NCBI GenBank assembly: GCA_945483375.1
Contig: CALYRQ010000041.1
Span: 1-7,227, forward strand
Length of the DNA stretch: 7,227 nucleotides
Direction of reading: 5' to 3'
Origin: an uncultured Elusimicrobia bacterium
GTDB lineage: Bacteria; Elusimicrobiota; Elusimicrobia; Elusimicrobiales; Elusimicrobiaceae
Position numbers and translations under genes: made by a program. Shown piece by piece: positions 1 through 5,740 of this stretch; the first letter of the stretch is position 1, and each line of letters opens with the position of its first letter. The notes under the pieces are model-generated. The model made no database searches and was not told the origin of the DNA. It was given only the letters and a program-made list of their open reading frames with translations.

Positions 1-58
1 TCAAGCCCAAGAGACCGCCAAATAAACAGGTTTTGGAAAATTGTTTATCCTTAAAAGA

Positions 59-91
59 CACAAGGGACGAAAACTTTTTTCGTCCCTTGTG
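59..91 (-). terminator. Intrinsic terminator hairpin of the leftward lipoprotein gene
   Basis: The arm CACAAGGGACGAAAA (59-73) is perfectly complementary to TTTTCGTCCCTTGTG (77-91), giving a 15-bp stem with a 3-nt loop. It begins 33 bases beyond the stop of the leftward lipoprotein gene. Read leftward, the stem is followed by TCTTTT, a short U-rich run. Read rightward it is followed by GCGAAAATCG, with no U tract. It therefore fits best as a terminator for the minus strand. It could act weakly in both directions if a rightward gene ends just outside the window. The stem is seen directly; termination is inferred. Confidence 0.75.
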
Positions 92-124
92 CGAAAATCG
101 CAAGTTACCACCAGCCGTTATTTA

Positions 125-754
125 TTACCGCACGCTGATAAGCGTCATGTCTAGGGTAATGTTCCCGTCTTTATACGTCAGTTCGTGCGGGATTTCTACA
201 TTCCCCTCCGCATCGGCCGGTGCATACTCATTATAAAAAAGTTCCCCCGTATTTAAGAGCGTAACCGATTCCGCCGCATACGGATAAACCGAACTTTCCG
301 CATACAACAGCCGCGTTTTTAACTCTTTTCCCTGGTAAGTTACCGCCGTTTTTCCGTCTTTTACGCGGCGGCTTTTATAAACGCCCGGGTCCGACACCAA
401 AACATTTAAAAACTGCGTAATGCGCCCGCGCACCACGGCGGTATCCGCATCTTTAAATAAATAGCGGTAAACAACCCCCTCCGGGCTGACCACCGCGTGT
501 AAAACGCGGTACGCCGCGCCCGTCATTACCATCACGTCGTAATCTTCCGCACCGATTTTTTTAATCCGCAGGACACCTTCCAAATAGTCTTCGTTCATCT
601 GCCCCACCACCTTAAAAGCGGCCTGGGTGTGGCCGTCCGTAAAATAATTCACCTTTTTATATTCGCGCACATCCGGCGGAATTTGTTTCACCTGCCGCCC
701 CGCGCAAGCACATAACAAAAGCGCAAAAGAAAAAATAAAAATCTTTTTAAGCAT
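125..754 (-). CDS. Putative outer-membrane lipoprotein, unknown function
   Basis: This 209-residue protein begins MLKKIFIFSFALLLCACAG: a two-lysine n-region, a hydrophobic stretch and a lipobox L14-C15-A16-C17. Cys17 is the likely lipidation site, and Ala18 at position +2 does not suggest inner-membrane retention. The start is well supported by a strong Shine-Dalgarno AAGGAGG (read leftward, 767-761) 6 nt before ATG. The gene ends with tandem stops TAATAA. After the signal peptide the chain is soluble and beta-rich, with alternating hydrophobic residues and no catalytic motif that I can recognise. The final part, with a Pro-His followed by Tyr-Lys-Asp-Gly and alternating hydrophobics to the C terminus, loosely recalls the last strands of LolA/LolB-like or DUF3261 lipoproteins, but this is only a resemblance. 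It is transcribed away from the envelope-glycan gene at 788. I do not recognise the family, so any role beyond being envelope-anchored is unknown. Confidence 0.8.
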   Translation of the reverse strand: MLKKIFIFSFALLLCACAGRQVKQIPPDVREYKKVNYFTDGHTQAAFKVVGQMNEDYLEGVLRIKKIGAEDYDVMVMTGAAYRVLHAVVSPEGVVYRYLFKDADTAVVRGRITQFLNVLVSDPGVYKSRRVKDGKTAVTYQGKELKTRLLYAESSVYPYAAESVTLLNTGELFYNEYAPADAEGNVEIPHELTYKDGNITLDMTLISVR

Positions 755-775
755 AAACGTCCTCCTTATTATGAT

Positions 776-804
776 ATTATAATTATTATGCCGACATTTG
801 TCCT
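776..804 (-). promoter_or_regulatory. Candidate promoter of the lipoprotein gene
   Basis: Read leftward, TATAAT (781-776) is preceded by AGGACA (804-799) at a 17-bp spacing. The -10 is a perfect consensus match; the -35 matches TTGACA at four of six positions. Transcription would begin near 769, leaving a short leader that still contains the AAGGAGG ribosome site. The -35 would lie inside the first codons of the divergent gene at 788. The -10 sits in a self-complementary ATTATAAT (776-783) that also gives TATAAT on the plus strand (778-783). Confidence 0.5.
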
Positions 805-1816
805 TTACCTCTTATGCGCGGGGATTTCATTCGCGCTCACTTCGGTTGCCCTGCCCGTTTTGCGTAAGCTGGCCGCAAACGCGTTTTTGGACGCGCCCGG
901 GGGACTTAAAAAACACGCCGGAAAAGTACCGGTCCTGGGCGGATGCGGCATTTTGGCGGGCATAGTGGGCAGTTTGGTATTTATCCGTCTGACGACCTCT
1001 TTCCCCTCCGGCACACTGCACACCCTGCGCGGCGTGATGATCGGCGGCGGGCTTATTTTTTTGATGGGGTTGGCCGACGACCTTAAAAAACCCAAAGGCG
1101 TCAGCGTGCCCGTAAAACTGTTTATCCAGGCGGCGGCCACGGCCGCGCTTATTTATTACGGGGTGGCGATACACGCGTTTACCTCGCCATGGATTTCCTA
1201 TCCGCTTACGTTCTTATGGGTAGTCGGGCTGACGAACGCGTTTAATCTCTTGGACATTATGGACGGATTATGCGTCAGCCAGGCCGTCGTCTGCACACTG
1301 GGGCTGGCGGTCATCGCGCTGCCGTCCGAATACGTCTACGTCAATTTTGCCGCGCTTGCGCTCTTGGGGGCATGCCTCGCGTTTTGGCCGTACAACCACG
1401 CCAAAAAACGCAAAATCTTTTTGGGCGACAGCGGCTCGAACCTGCTGGGTTTTTTGATTGCCGCGCTGTCTATCGGTACGGGCTATTGCGAAAAATCCGA
1501 CTGGGGATTTTTAGCCCCGCTCTTTATTTTGGCCGTCCCGCTGTTTGATACGGCGTTTGTCACCCTCGCGCGCTTATTAAAAGGCAAAAACCCTCTCAAA
1601 GGCAGTAACGACCACGCCGCCCTGCGTCTTAAAAAACTGGGGTGGAAAACGGGTTCCATTTTATTTGCCTTTGCGCTGACCGGGCTGACCGCCAACGTAT
1701 TCGCGTTCACGCTGACGCACTGCTGCGTACAAATCGCGGCCTCGCTTTTTATGGCGGCGGGTGCGTTCGGCGCCCTGATTACGCTTTGGCTGTTACACTT
1801 AAAAACGGACTTATAA
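788..1816 (+). CDS. MraY/WecA-family polyprenyl-phosphate sugar-1-phosphate transferase
   Basis: This 342-residue polytopic membrane protein (about 10-11 hydrophobic segments) belongs to the glycosyltransferase-4/MraY-WecA family. Such enzymes transfer a sugar-1-phosphate from a UDP-sugar to undecaprenyl phosphate on the cytoplasmic face of the inner membrane. Family landmarks appear in order: DAPGGLKKH with VPVLGG (35-52), the Asp pair D97-D98 in GLADDLKK, NAFNLLDIMDGL (150-161) with D156 and D159, LGDSGS (212-217), and PLFDT (251-255) followed by NDHAALRL (274-281) before KKLGW. The NLLDxMDGL form points to the WecA-like branch rather than true MraY, whose motif is usually DGLDGLA. The last cytoplasmic motif lacks the usual second and third histidines of HIHHRL. 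Length is normal for the family. ATG788 has no Shine-Dalgarno, but the N terminus aligns with the first transmembrane helix, so the start is plausible. It is coupled to the next gene by TAATG. The sugar is unknown. Confidence 0.88.
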   Translation: MPTFVLYLLCAGISFALTSVALPVLRKLAANAFLDAPGGLKKHAGKVPVLGGCGILAGIVGSLVFIRLTTSFPSGTLHTLRGVMIGGGLIFLMGLADDLKKPKGVSVPVKLFIQAAATAALIYYGVAIHAFTSPWISYPLTFLWVVGLTNAFNLLDIMDGLCVSQAVVCTLGLAVIALPSEYVYVNFAALALLGACLAFWPYNHAKKRKIFLGDSGSNLLGFLIAALSIGTGYCEKSDWGFLAPLFILAVPLFDTAFVTLARLLKGKNPLKGSNDHAALRLKKLGWKTGSILFAFALTGLTANVFAFTLTHCCVQIAASLFMAAGAFGALITLWLLHLKTDL

Positions 1817-3096
1817 TGCACGTACGCACGCTTATTTTAGGTGCGGGCCTGACGGGCCTCAGCACCGCTTATCACTTGGAGGAACTCGGTCAAACGGATT
1901 ATCTGCTGGCCGAGCGGGACGCCGTACCCGGCGGACTGTGCAAAAGCGTTTATAAAGACGGTTTCACGTTTGACTACGCGGGACACCTCCTGCACCTGCA
2001 CACGGAATACGGCAAAAAACTCGTTAAAAAACTGTTAAAAACCAACCTGCGCCGCCAGCCGCGTAACGCCTGGATTTACACGGGCTCCGCGCGCGTGCCG
2101 TTCCCTTTTCAGGCCAATTTGTTCGCCCTGCCGCCAGACGTACGCCAAGCGTGCGTGGCCGGACTTGTAAAAGCCGCGCAAAACAAAAAAACAACCGCTC
2201 CCAAAAATTTTAAAGAATGGTGCCTGCGCGCTTTCGGCCCGGGAGTGTATGAAACGTTCATGCGCCCGTACAATACAAAACTCTGGGGCCGCGCGCCCGA
2301 AGAGATGACCGCCGACTGGTGCGGCCCGTTTGTGCCGCTCCCCTCGCCGGATGAAATTTTAAAAAGCGCCCAAAAACCGCCGCGCAAAAAATTCGGCTAT
2401 AACGCCTATTTTTATTATCCCCAAATGGGCGGCTGCCAGGCGTTGGTAAACGCACTGGCCGCGCACGTTAATAACCTGCGGCTGAGTTCACCCGTTTCCC
2501 GCGTTCATTTACGCAAAAAAACAGCCGTTATTAACGGGAAAACTGTTTCGTTTGATTATCTGGTGAATACGCTTGCGCTGCCCGCGTTTTTAAACTTACT
2601 GGCGGACGAACCCGCGCTTACGCGCGCGGCGGAAAAATTAACCGTTCGTCCCGTTACCGTCTATAATTTGGCGGTGCGCGGCCCCCAAAAAGAACCTTTT
2701 AGCTGGATTTACTGCCCAGACGAAACCGACCCGTTCTTCCGCGTGGGAATGCAAAGCTCGTTTGCGCCCCAAAACGCGCCCGCGGGATGCCGCTCCTATT
2801 ATATTGAACTGCCCGGGGAACAAACGCCTTCTCCGGCGGCCGAAAAACGCGTTTGGAATGCACTTCTTCAAAAAGGTATAATAGACAAGCACGATAAAAA
2901 GTTGTTTTCCTTTTGGCAATTTTTACCCTACGCCTACGCCGTTTACGATAAAAACCGCCGCAGCGCCGTACAAACAATACTCGCCCGCCTGGAGCGGCGC
3001 GGCTGTTTGTGCGCCGGACGGTACGGAAAATGGGAGTATTCCTTTATGGAAACTTCCCTTTTACAAGGCTTGGAAACCGCAAAAAAACTTGTATAA
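1816..3096 (+). CDS. FAD-dependent oxidoreductase, protoporphyrinogen oxidase/UDP-galactopyranose mutase-like
   Basis: This 426-residue soluble flavoprotein opens with beta strand VRTLILGAGLTGLSTAYHL, the Rossmann dinucleotide motif GxGxxG at 9-14. An acidic residue E33 probably binds the ribose, and PGGLCKS (38-44) and FDYAGHLLH (52-60) follow. These are hallmarks of the amine-oxidase/protoporphyrinogen oxidase/UDP-galactopyranose mutase superfamily. RPYNTKLWG (150-158) recalls the Y-x-x-K-x-W-G segment of galactopyranose mutases. The C terminus has the FAD-closing motif GRYGKWEY (401-408) followed by a helix LLQGLETAKKL. The reading frame is open upstream to 1642, but ATG1816 was chosen because it starts right before the Rossmann strand and overlaps the previous stop as TAATG. 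There is no Shine-Dalgarno, so translation probably depends on coupling. Pairing with a lipid-carrier sugar transferase suggests action on a sugar nucleotide or lipid-linked glycan. Heme synthesis (HemG/HemY) seems less likely, as no heme gene is near. Confidence 0.8.
   Translation: MHVRTLILGAGLTGLSTAYHLEELGQTDYLLAERDAVPGGLCKSVYKDGFTFDYAGHLLHLHTEYGKKLVKKLLKTNLRRQPRNAWIYTGSARVPFPFQANLFALPPDVRQACVAGLVKAAQNKKTTAPKNFKEWCLRAFGPGVYETFMRPYNTKLWGRAPEEMTADWCGPFVPLPSPDEILKSAQKPPRKKFGYNAYFYYPQMGGCQALVNALAAHVNNLRLSSPVSRVHLRKKTAVINGKTVSFDYLVNTLALPAFLNLLADEPALTRAAEKLTVRPVTVYNLAVRGPQKEPFSWIYCPDETDPFFRVGMQSSFAPQNAPAGCRSYYIELPGEQTPSPAAEKRVWNALLQKGIIDKHDKKLFSFWQFLPYAYAVYDKNRRSAVQTILARLERRGCLCAGRYGKWEYSFMETSLLQGLETAKKLV
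2853..2882 (+). promoter_or_regulatory. Possible internal promoter upstream of nadD-yqeK
   Basis: Inside the oxidoreductase gene, TTGGAA (2853-2858) and a perfect TATAAT (2877-2882) are separated by 18 bp. The predicted start is about 215 bp upstream of the nadD-yqeK start codon. A second, shorter-spaced pair, TTGGAA (3070-3075) and TATAAT (3092-3097), lies right at the gene junction. Either could let the nadD-to-argS genes be expressed apart from the glycan genes. Both are inside coding sequence and may be coincidental. Confidence 0.25.
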
Positions 3097-3105
3097 TGAG
3101 GTGTT

Positions 3106-4236
3106 ATGAAAGTTCTCGTTTTTGGGGGCAGTTTTGACCCCGTTCACAAAGGCCATGTTTCTCTGTTCCGCCGCGCGATGAAAGTAATCGCGCCGGACGC
3201 CGCGCACATTGTGCCGGCGTACCACTCCCCGTTTAAGGCCAAGTCGCCCACCCCTTTCCGCCTGCGCATGAAAATGCTCAAACAGGCGTTTAAAGGCATC
3301 GGTAAAAACGTGGTGTTTGACGATTACGAACTCAAACAAGGCGGTAAAACCTACACCTACCAGCTGGTGCAATACCTTAAAAAATTATATAAAGACCCCG
3401 AAATTTACCTTTTGGTAGGTACCGACTGCCTGAACGATTTGCACAACTGGAAAAACCCCGATTTTATTTTTAAAAATGCCGTCGTGGTGGCCGGAAAACG
3501 CAAAGGGTACGACGAAAAACCCGCTGAGTTCCGCCACGTATTTTTGCCCGGGTTCTTCCCCAAACTTTCGTCCAGCCGCGTGCGCGCGCACATTTTGGCG
3601 TGCGGGGACGTGCCGGATACGGTGCCCGCATCCATCGCGCCCACCATCCGGCAGAACAAACTCTACGGCCTTGACGTGCACGACTGGCTCAAAGCACATT
3701 TGAAAACCAACCGCTACCTGCACTCTAAAAACGTGGCCGAAATGGCCGCCGCGTTAAGCGATATTTACGACGTAAATGTGGAATCCGCCGTCCGCGCGGG
3801 CATCCTGCACGACGCCGGGAAAGGTTTTTCGGGACCGGAACTCGTCACTTTTTGCAAAAAGCATAAAATCAAAGTGCCGTTTTTTGAAGATATCTGCAAA
3901 CAGGAACCGGCACTCTTGCACAGCTTTGTATCGTGCTGGCTGGCAAAAAACCGCTTCGGCGTAAAAGACAAAGACGTACTCTCCGCCATTTCCGAGCACA
4001 CCCTGGGCAGCCTGCAGATGAGTACGCTTTCCAAGATTTTATTCGTGGCGGACATTTCGTCCAAAGACCGCAAATATAAAGACGCGTTCGTCATCCGCAA
4101 CCTGGCCTTGCAGGATCTGGACAAAGCGCTTTTGTACGCGGCCAACCGCAAACTTTTGTTTACCATCGACTCGCAAAAATGGCTGTGCCCTTTGGGGATT
4201 GACTTATGGAACCATCTTATCAAGCAAGAAAAATAA
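3106..4236 (+). CDS. nadD: NadD-YqeK fusion: nicotinate-mononucleotide adenylyltransferase plus HD-domain Ap4A hydrolase
   Basis: This 376-residue bifunctional protein joins two enzymes that are usually separate. Residues 1-188 are NadD, which makes deamido-NAD from ATP and nicotinate mononucleotide. Visible are GGSFDPVHKGH (7-17) with nucleotide-binding H14 and H17, GTDCLNDLHNW (105-115) and SSSRVR (155-160), the ISSTxIR-type motif. Residues from about 189 are YqeK, the HD-domain hydrolase that splits diadenosine tetraphosphate symmetrically. It shows H206 in RYLHS, HD at 235-236 in GILHDAGK, H272 in LLHS, H298 in SEHTLGS and D316 in FVADISS: a complete metal-ligand set. The linker is only a few residues (LYGLDVHDW), and the total equals NadD plus YqeK. 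GAGGTG at 3098-3103 precedes the ATG. The gene begins 9 bp after the previous stop and overlaps the next gene by 31 bp. In Bacillus the two are adjacent separate genes upstream of rsfS. Confidence 0.93.
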   Translation: MKVLVFGGSFDPVHKGHVSLFRRAMKVIAPDAAHIVPAYHSPFKAKSPTPFRLRMKMLKQAFKGIGKNVVFDDYELKQGGKTYTYQLVQYLKKLYKDPEIYLLVGTDCLNDLHNWKNPDFIFKNAVVVAGKRKGYDEKPAEFRHVFLPGFFPKLSSSRVRAHILACGDVPDTVPASIAPTIRQNKLYGLDVHDWLKAHLKTNRYLHSKNVAEMAAALSDIYDVNVESAVRAGILHDAGKGFSGPELVTFCKKHKIKVPFFEDICKQEPALLHSFVSCWLAKNRFGVKDKDVLSAISEHTLGSLQMSTLSKILFVADISSKDRKYKDAFVIRNLALQDLDKALLYAANRKLLFTIDSQKWLCPLGIDLWNHLIKQEK

Positions 4237-5117
4237 CCGAAAGGATACTGCTCCTTGTTTTGCTGGGCGCAACGGCCTGGGCCGCCTGCGCGCAGTTTGC
4301 CTCTCCCCTGGCCTCCAATTTGGCGGGCGATAAGAAGGCCCCCGTGCAAGTGACGGTGCTGACCAAACCCGCCATGTTCGTTTCTTATAACCCCCAAACG
4401 CGCAAAGCGTCCGTGCGCGTGCTGGGCGACAAATTAAATCAAAAAAATCCGCTCGAACGCACCCAAAAATTATTGGAAGCGGAAAATATAGCCGTCCAAA
4501 ATCCCAAATTTTTTGAACCCGCCGACACCGAACGGGAAACCTTTTGGAACGGCTTTAAACACGCCTTGTCTTCCTGGCGGCACAATCCTTTTTTGGCCGC
4601 GCACGCGGGGTGGAATTATTTATCCGCCTGGCATAACCGGCGCACCAATTTGTCCCCCGCCGAGTTTGCGCTTTTATCCATGGAACTCACCCAGCTGGAA
4701 CCGAGCGACTTCGCCGTCACATTCCCCGTACGCAAAAAACGCGCTTCCCGCAAACCCGAACCCGTCCCCGCCATCGTGCCCGACGTGGCGGACATGGCTC
4801 CCCTGGCCCTTAAAGACCGGCCGATTATCGTAGAAGTGCTAAATGCCTCCGGCCGCAAAGGGCTGGCCCTGGAACTGACGCAATACCTGCGCGACCAAAA
4901 CGAAAAAGGCCAGCTGCGCGTAGACGTTTTGCAATACGACAACTACCCCTCCACCCAAAACTCCTCCTGGCTGGAAGACTACAGCGGCCGCCTGGTGCAG
5001 GTAAAACAACTGGGCCGGGCCGTGGGCATCAACGGCGAAATACGTACCGGGGCCGCCCCCAACGTAATTTGCGACACGCGCATCATCCTGGGCAAAGATT
5101 TTAAAATGCCCCTGTAG
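4206..5117 (+). CDS. Membrane-anchored LytR_C-domain protein with a degenerate LCP-like region
   Basis: This 303-residue protein has a short cytoplasmic N terminus, one transmembrane segment (about 12-36, ERILLLVLLGATAWAACAQ) and an extracytoplasmic remainder. Residues 206-299 match the LytR C-terminal domain: PIIVEVLNASGRKGLA (206-221), a central helix, DYSGRLVQVKQLGRAVGI (258-275) and the closing IILGKDF (293-299). Residues about 47-75, with MFVSYNPQTRKASVRVLG, resemble the LCP strand pair that normally ends in SIPRD, but that catalytic Arg-Asp segment is absent here (VLGDKL instead). Residues 80-175 show no LCP landmarks. A charged, proline-rich linker (175-200) separates the regions. LytR/CpsA/Psr enzymes attach glycopolymers to peptidoglycan, so this looks like a non-catalytic relative, perhaps an envelope-binding or scaffold protein. 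GGGGAT (4194-4199) is a weak ribosome site. The start is supported by the transmembrane segment right after it. It occupies the usual lytR slot between yqeK and rsfS. Confidence 0.8.
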   Translation: MEPSYQARKITERILLLVLLGATAWAACAQFASPLASNLAGDKKAPVQVTVLTKPAMFVSYNPQTRKASVRVLGDKLNQKNPLERTQKLLEAENIAVQNPKFFEPADTERETFWNGFKHALSSWRHNPFLAAHAGWNYLSAWHNRRTNLSPAEFALLSMELTQLEPSDFAVTFPVRKKRASRKPEPVPAIVPDVADMAPLALKDRPIIVEVLNASGRKGLALELTQYLRDQNEKGQLRVDVLQYDNYPSTQNSSWLEDYSGRLVQVKQLGRAVGINGEIRTGAAPNVICDTRIILGKDFKMPL

Positions 5118-5120
5118 CCG

Positions 5121-5150
5121 TTCCCAATACACGTAAAAAAATGCTAGACT
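5121..5150 (+). promoter_or_regulatory. Possible extended -10 promoter for rsfS-argS
   Basis: The 74-bp gap between the LytR_C gene and rsfS contains TGCTAGACT (5142-5150), an extended -10 (TGn followed by TAGACT, four of six matches). TTCCCA (5121-5126) lies 18 bp upstream as a weak -35. Transcription would start near 5157, giving a leader of about 35 nt before the rsfS ATG. No hairpin terminator is visible in the gap, so read-through from upstream is also expected. Confidence 0.35.
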
Positions 5151-5179
5151 AAATTGATTGCTCCATATACCGTTTTAAT

Positions 5180-5186
5180 GAGGTGG
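5180..5186 (+). promoter_or_regulatory. Shine-Dalgarno that sets the rsfS start
   Basis: GAGGTGG sits 5 nt before ATG5192. A possible in-frame GTG start at 5183 lies inside this ribosome-binding sequence and has no site of its own. ATG5192 is therefore the better start, and it yields an N terminus (MNTKELV) normal for RsfS. Confidence 0.8.
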
Positions 5187-5191
5187 AAATA

Positions 5192-5734
5192 ATGAATACG
5201 AAAGAGCTTGTTTGCCTGGCGGCCCGGCTGGCCGATGACAAGAAGGCCGAAAATATCAAAGTAATCGATTTGTGCGGGCTTTCCTCACTGTGCGACTATA
5301 TTCTTATCGCCACCGCCACTTCCAAACCGCACTTGGACGCGGTGGAAGAAGAAATCAGCAAAAAACTTAAAGAAGAAGGCTACTATAAATCCAACCGAGA
5401 CGGGGGCGACAGCAACCAATGGCGCGTAAGCGACTACGGCGGATTTTTGGCCCACGTAATGACCCAGGAAGCACGCGATTTCTACGCGCTTGACAAAATC
5501 TTCAGCTTCGGCAAAGAAATCGATTTCAAAAAACCCGTTAAGAAAACGGTAAAAAAAGCGGCCGCCAAAAAGACCGCGTCCAAAACGACGGCTAAAAAAG
5601 CCGCCGCTAAAAAAACGGCCGTAAAGAAAGCCGCTCCCAAAACCGCGGCTAAAAAGGCAACCGTCAAAAAAACCGCCGCAAAAAAAACCACAACCAAAAA
5701 AACAACGGTCAAAAAAACCGCCAAAAAGAAATAA
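5192..5734 (+). CDS. rsfS: Ribosomal silencing factor RsfS with histone H1-like lysine-rich tail
   Basis: This 180-residue protein has an RsfS/Iojap domain at 1-111, followed by a basic tail. RsfS binds ribosomal protein uL14 on the 50S subunit and blocks subunit joining when nutrients are scarce. The family core is intact: KKAENIKVIDLCGLSSLCDY (17-36), ILIATATSKPHLDAVEEEI (37-55), then W77-R-V-S-DYGGFLAHVMT (81-91) and EARDFYALDKIF (93-104). Typical RsfS proteins end at about 105-120 residues. Here residues 113-180 add 68 residues, 29 of them lysine, with Ala, Thr, Val and a few Pro and Ser and no acidic residue. They are built from KK-x-x-x units, as in bacterial H1-like proteins. The tail is in frame and ends in a clean TAA, so it is not a frameshift artefact. 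It may bind rRNA or DNA; that is inference. argS starts 6 bp downstream. Confidence 0.92.
   Translation: MNTKELVCLAARLADDKKAENIKVIDLCGLSSLCDYILIATATSKPHLDAVEEEISKKLKEEGYYKSNRDGGDSNQWRVSDYGGFLAHVMTQEARDFYALDKIFSFGKEIDFKKPVKKTVKKAAAKKTASKTTAKKAAAKKTAVKKAAPKTAAKKATVKKTAAKKTTTKKTTVKKTAKKK
5528..5731 (+). repeat. Imperfect KK(A/T)xx-coding tandem repeat
   Basis: The tail of rsfS consists of about 14 degenerate units of 12-15 bp, each carrying a lysine-lysine or single-lysine codon group followed by two or three Ala, Thr or Val codons. The strand is A-rich, with many runs of AAAAA or longer. Codon choice varies (AAA/AAG, GCC/GCG/GCT, ACC/ACG/ACA), so selection appears to act on the peptide rather than on the DNA, although slippage could change unit number between strains. 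Confidence 0.75.
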
Positions 5735-5740
5735 CCTACC

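Noticed and set aside
1..58. Possible C-terminal end of a rightward gene (frame 2 reads QAQETAK then TAA at 23-25; frame 1 stops at 52-54)
   Set aside because: Too short to judge. Either frame could be chance, though a convergent gene ending here would suit the hairpin at 59-91.
33..236. Rightward open frame of 67 codons at the left edge
   Set aside because: It runs through the terminator stem and antisense to the end of the lipoprotein gene, and it lacks a ribosome site.
1642..1815. N-terminal extension of 58 residues for the FAD oxidoreductase
   Set aside because: The extension overlaps the end of the sugar-phosphate transferase in another frame and has no family similarity. ATG1816 directly precedes the Rossmann strand.
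3765..4397. Leftward open frame of 210 codons across the nadD-yqeK/LytR_C junction
   Set aside because: It lies opposite the YqeK domain and the transmembrane start of the LytR_C protein, both strongly supported. The translated product has no recognisable motif or ribosome site.
5118..5180. Possible terminator or riboswitch between the LytR_C gene and rsfS
   Set aside because: The gap has only a run of seven A residues and no convincing stem. It is too short for a known riboswitch.
5183..5191. GTG start for rsfS giving MEIMNTKEL
   Set aside because: The GTG lies inside the GAGGTGG ribosome-binding sequence of ATG5192, so it is unlikely to be the initiation codon.
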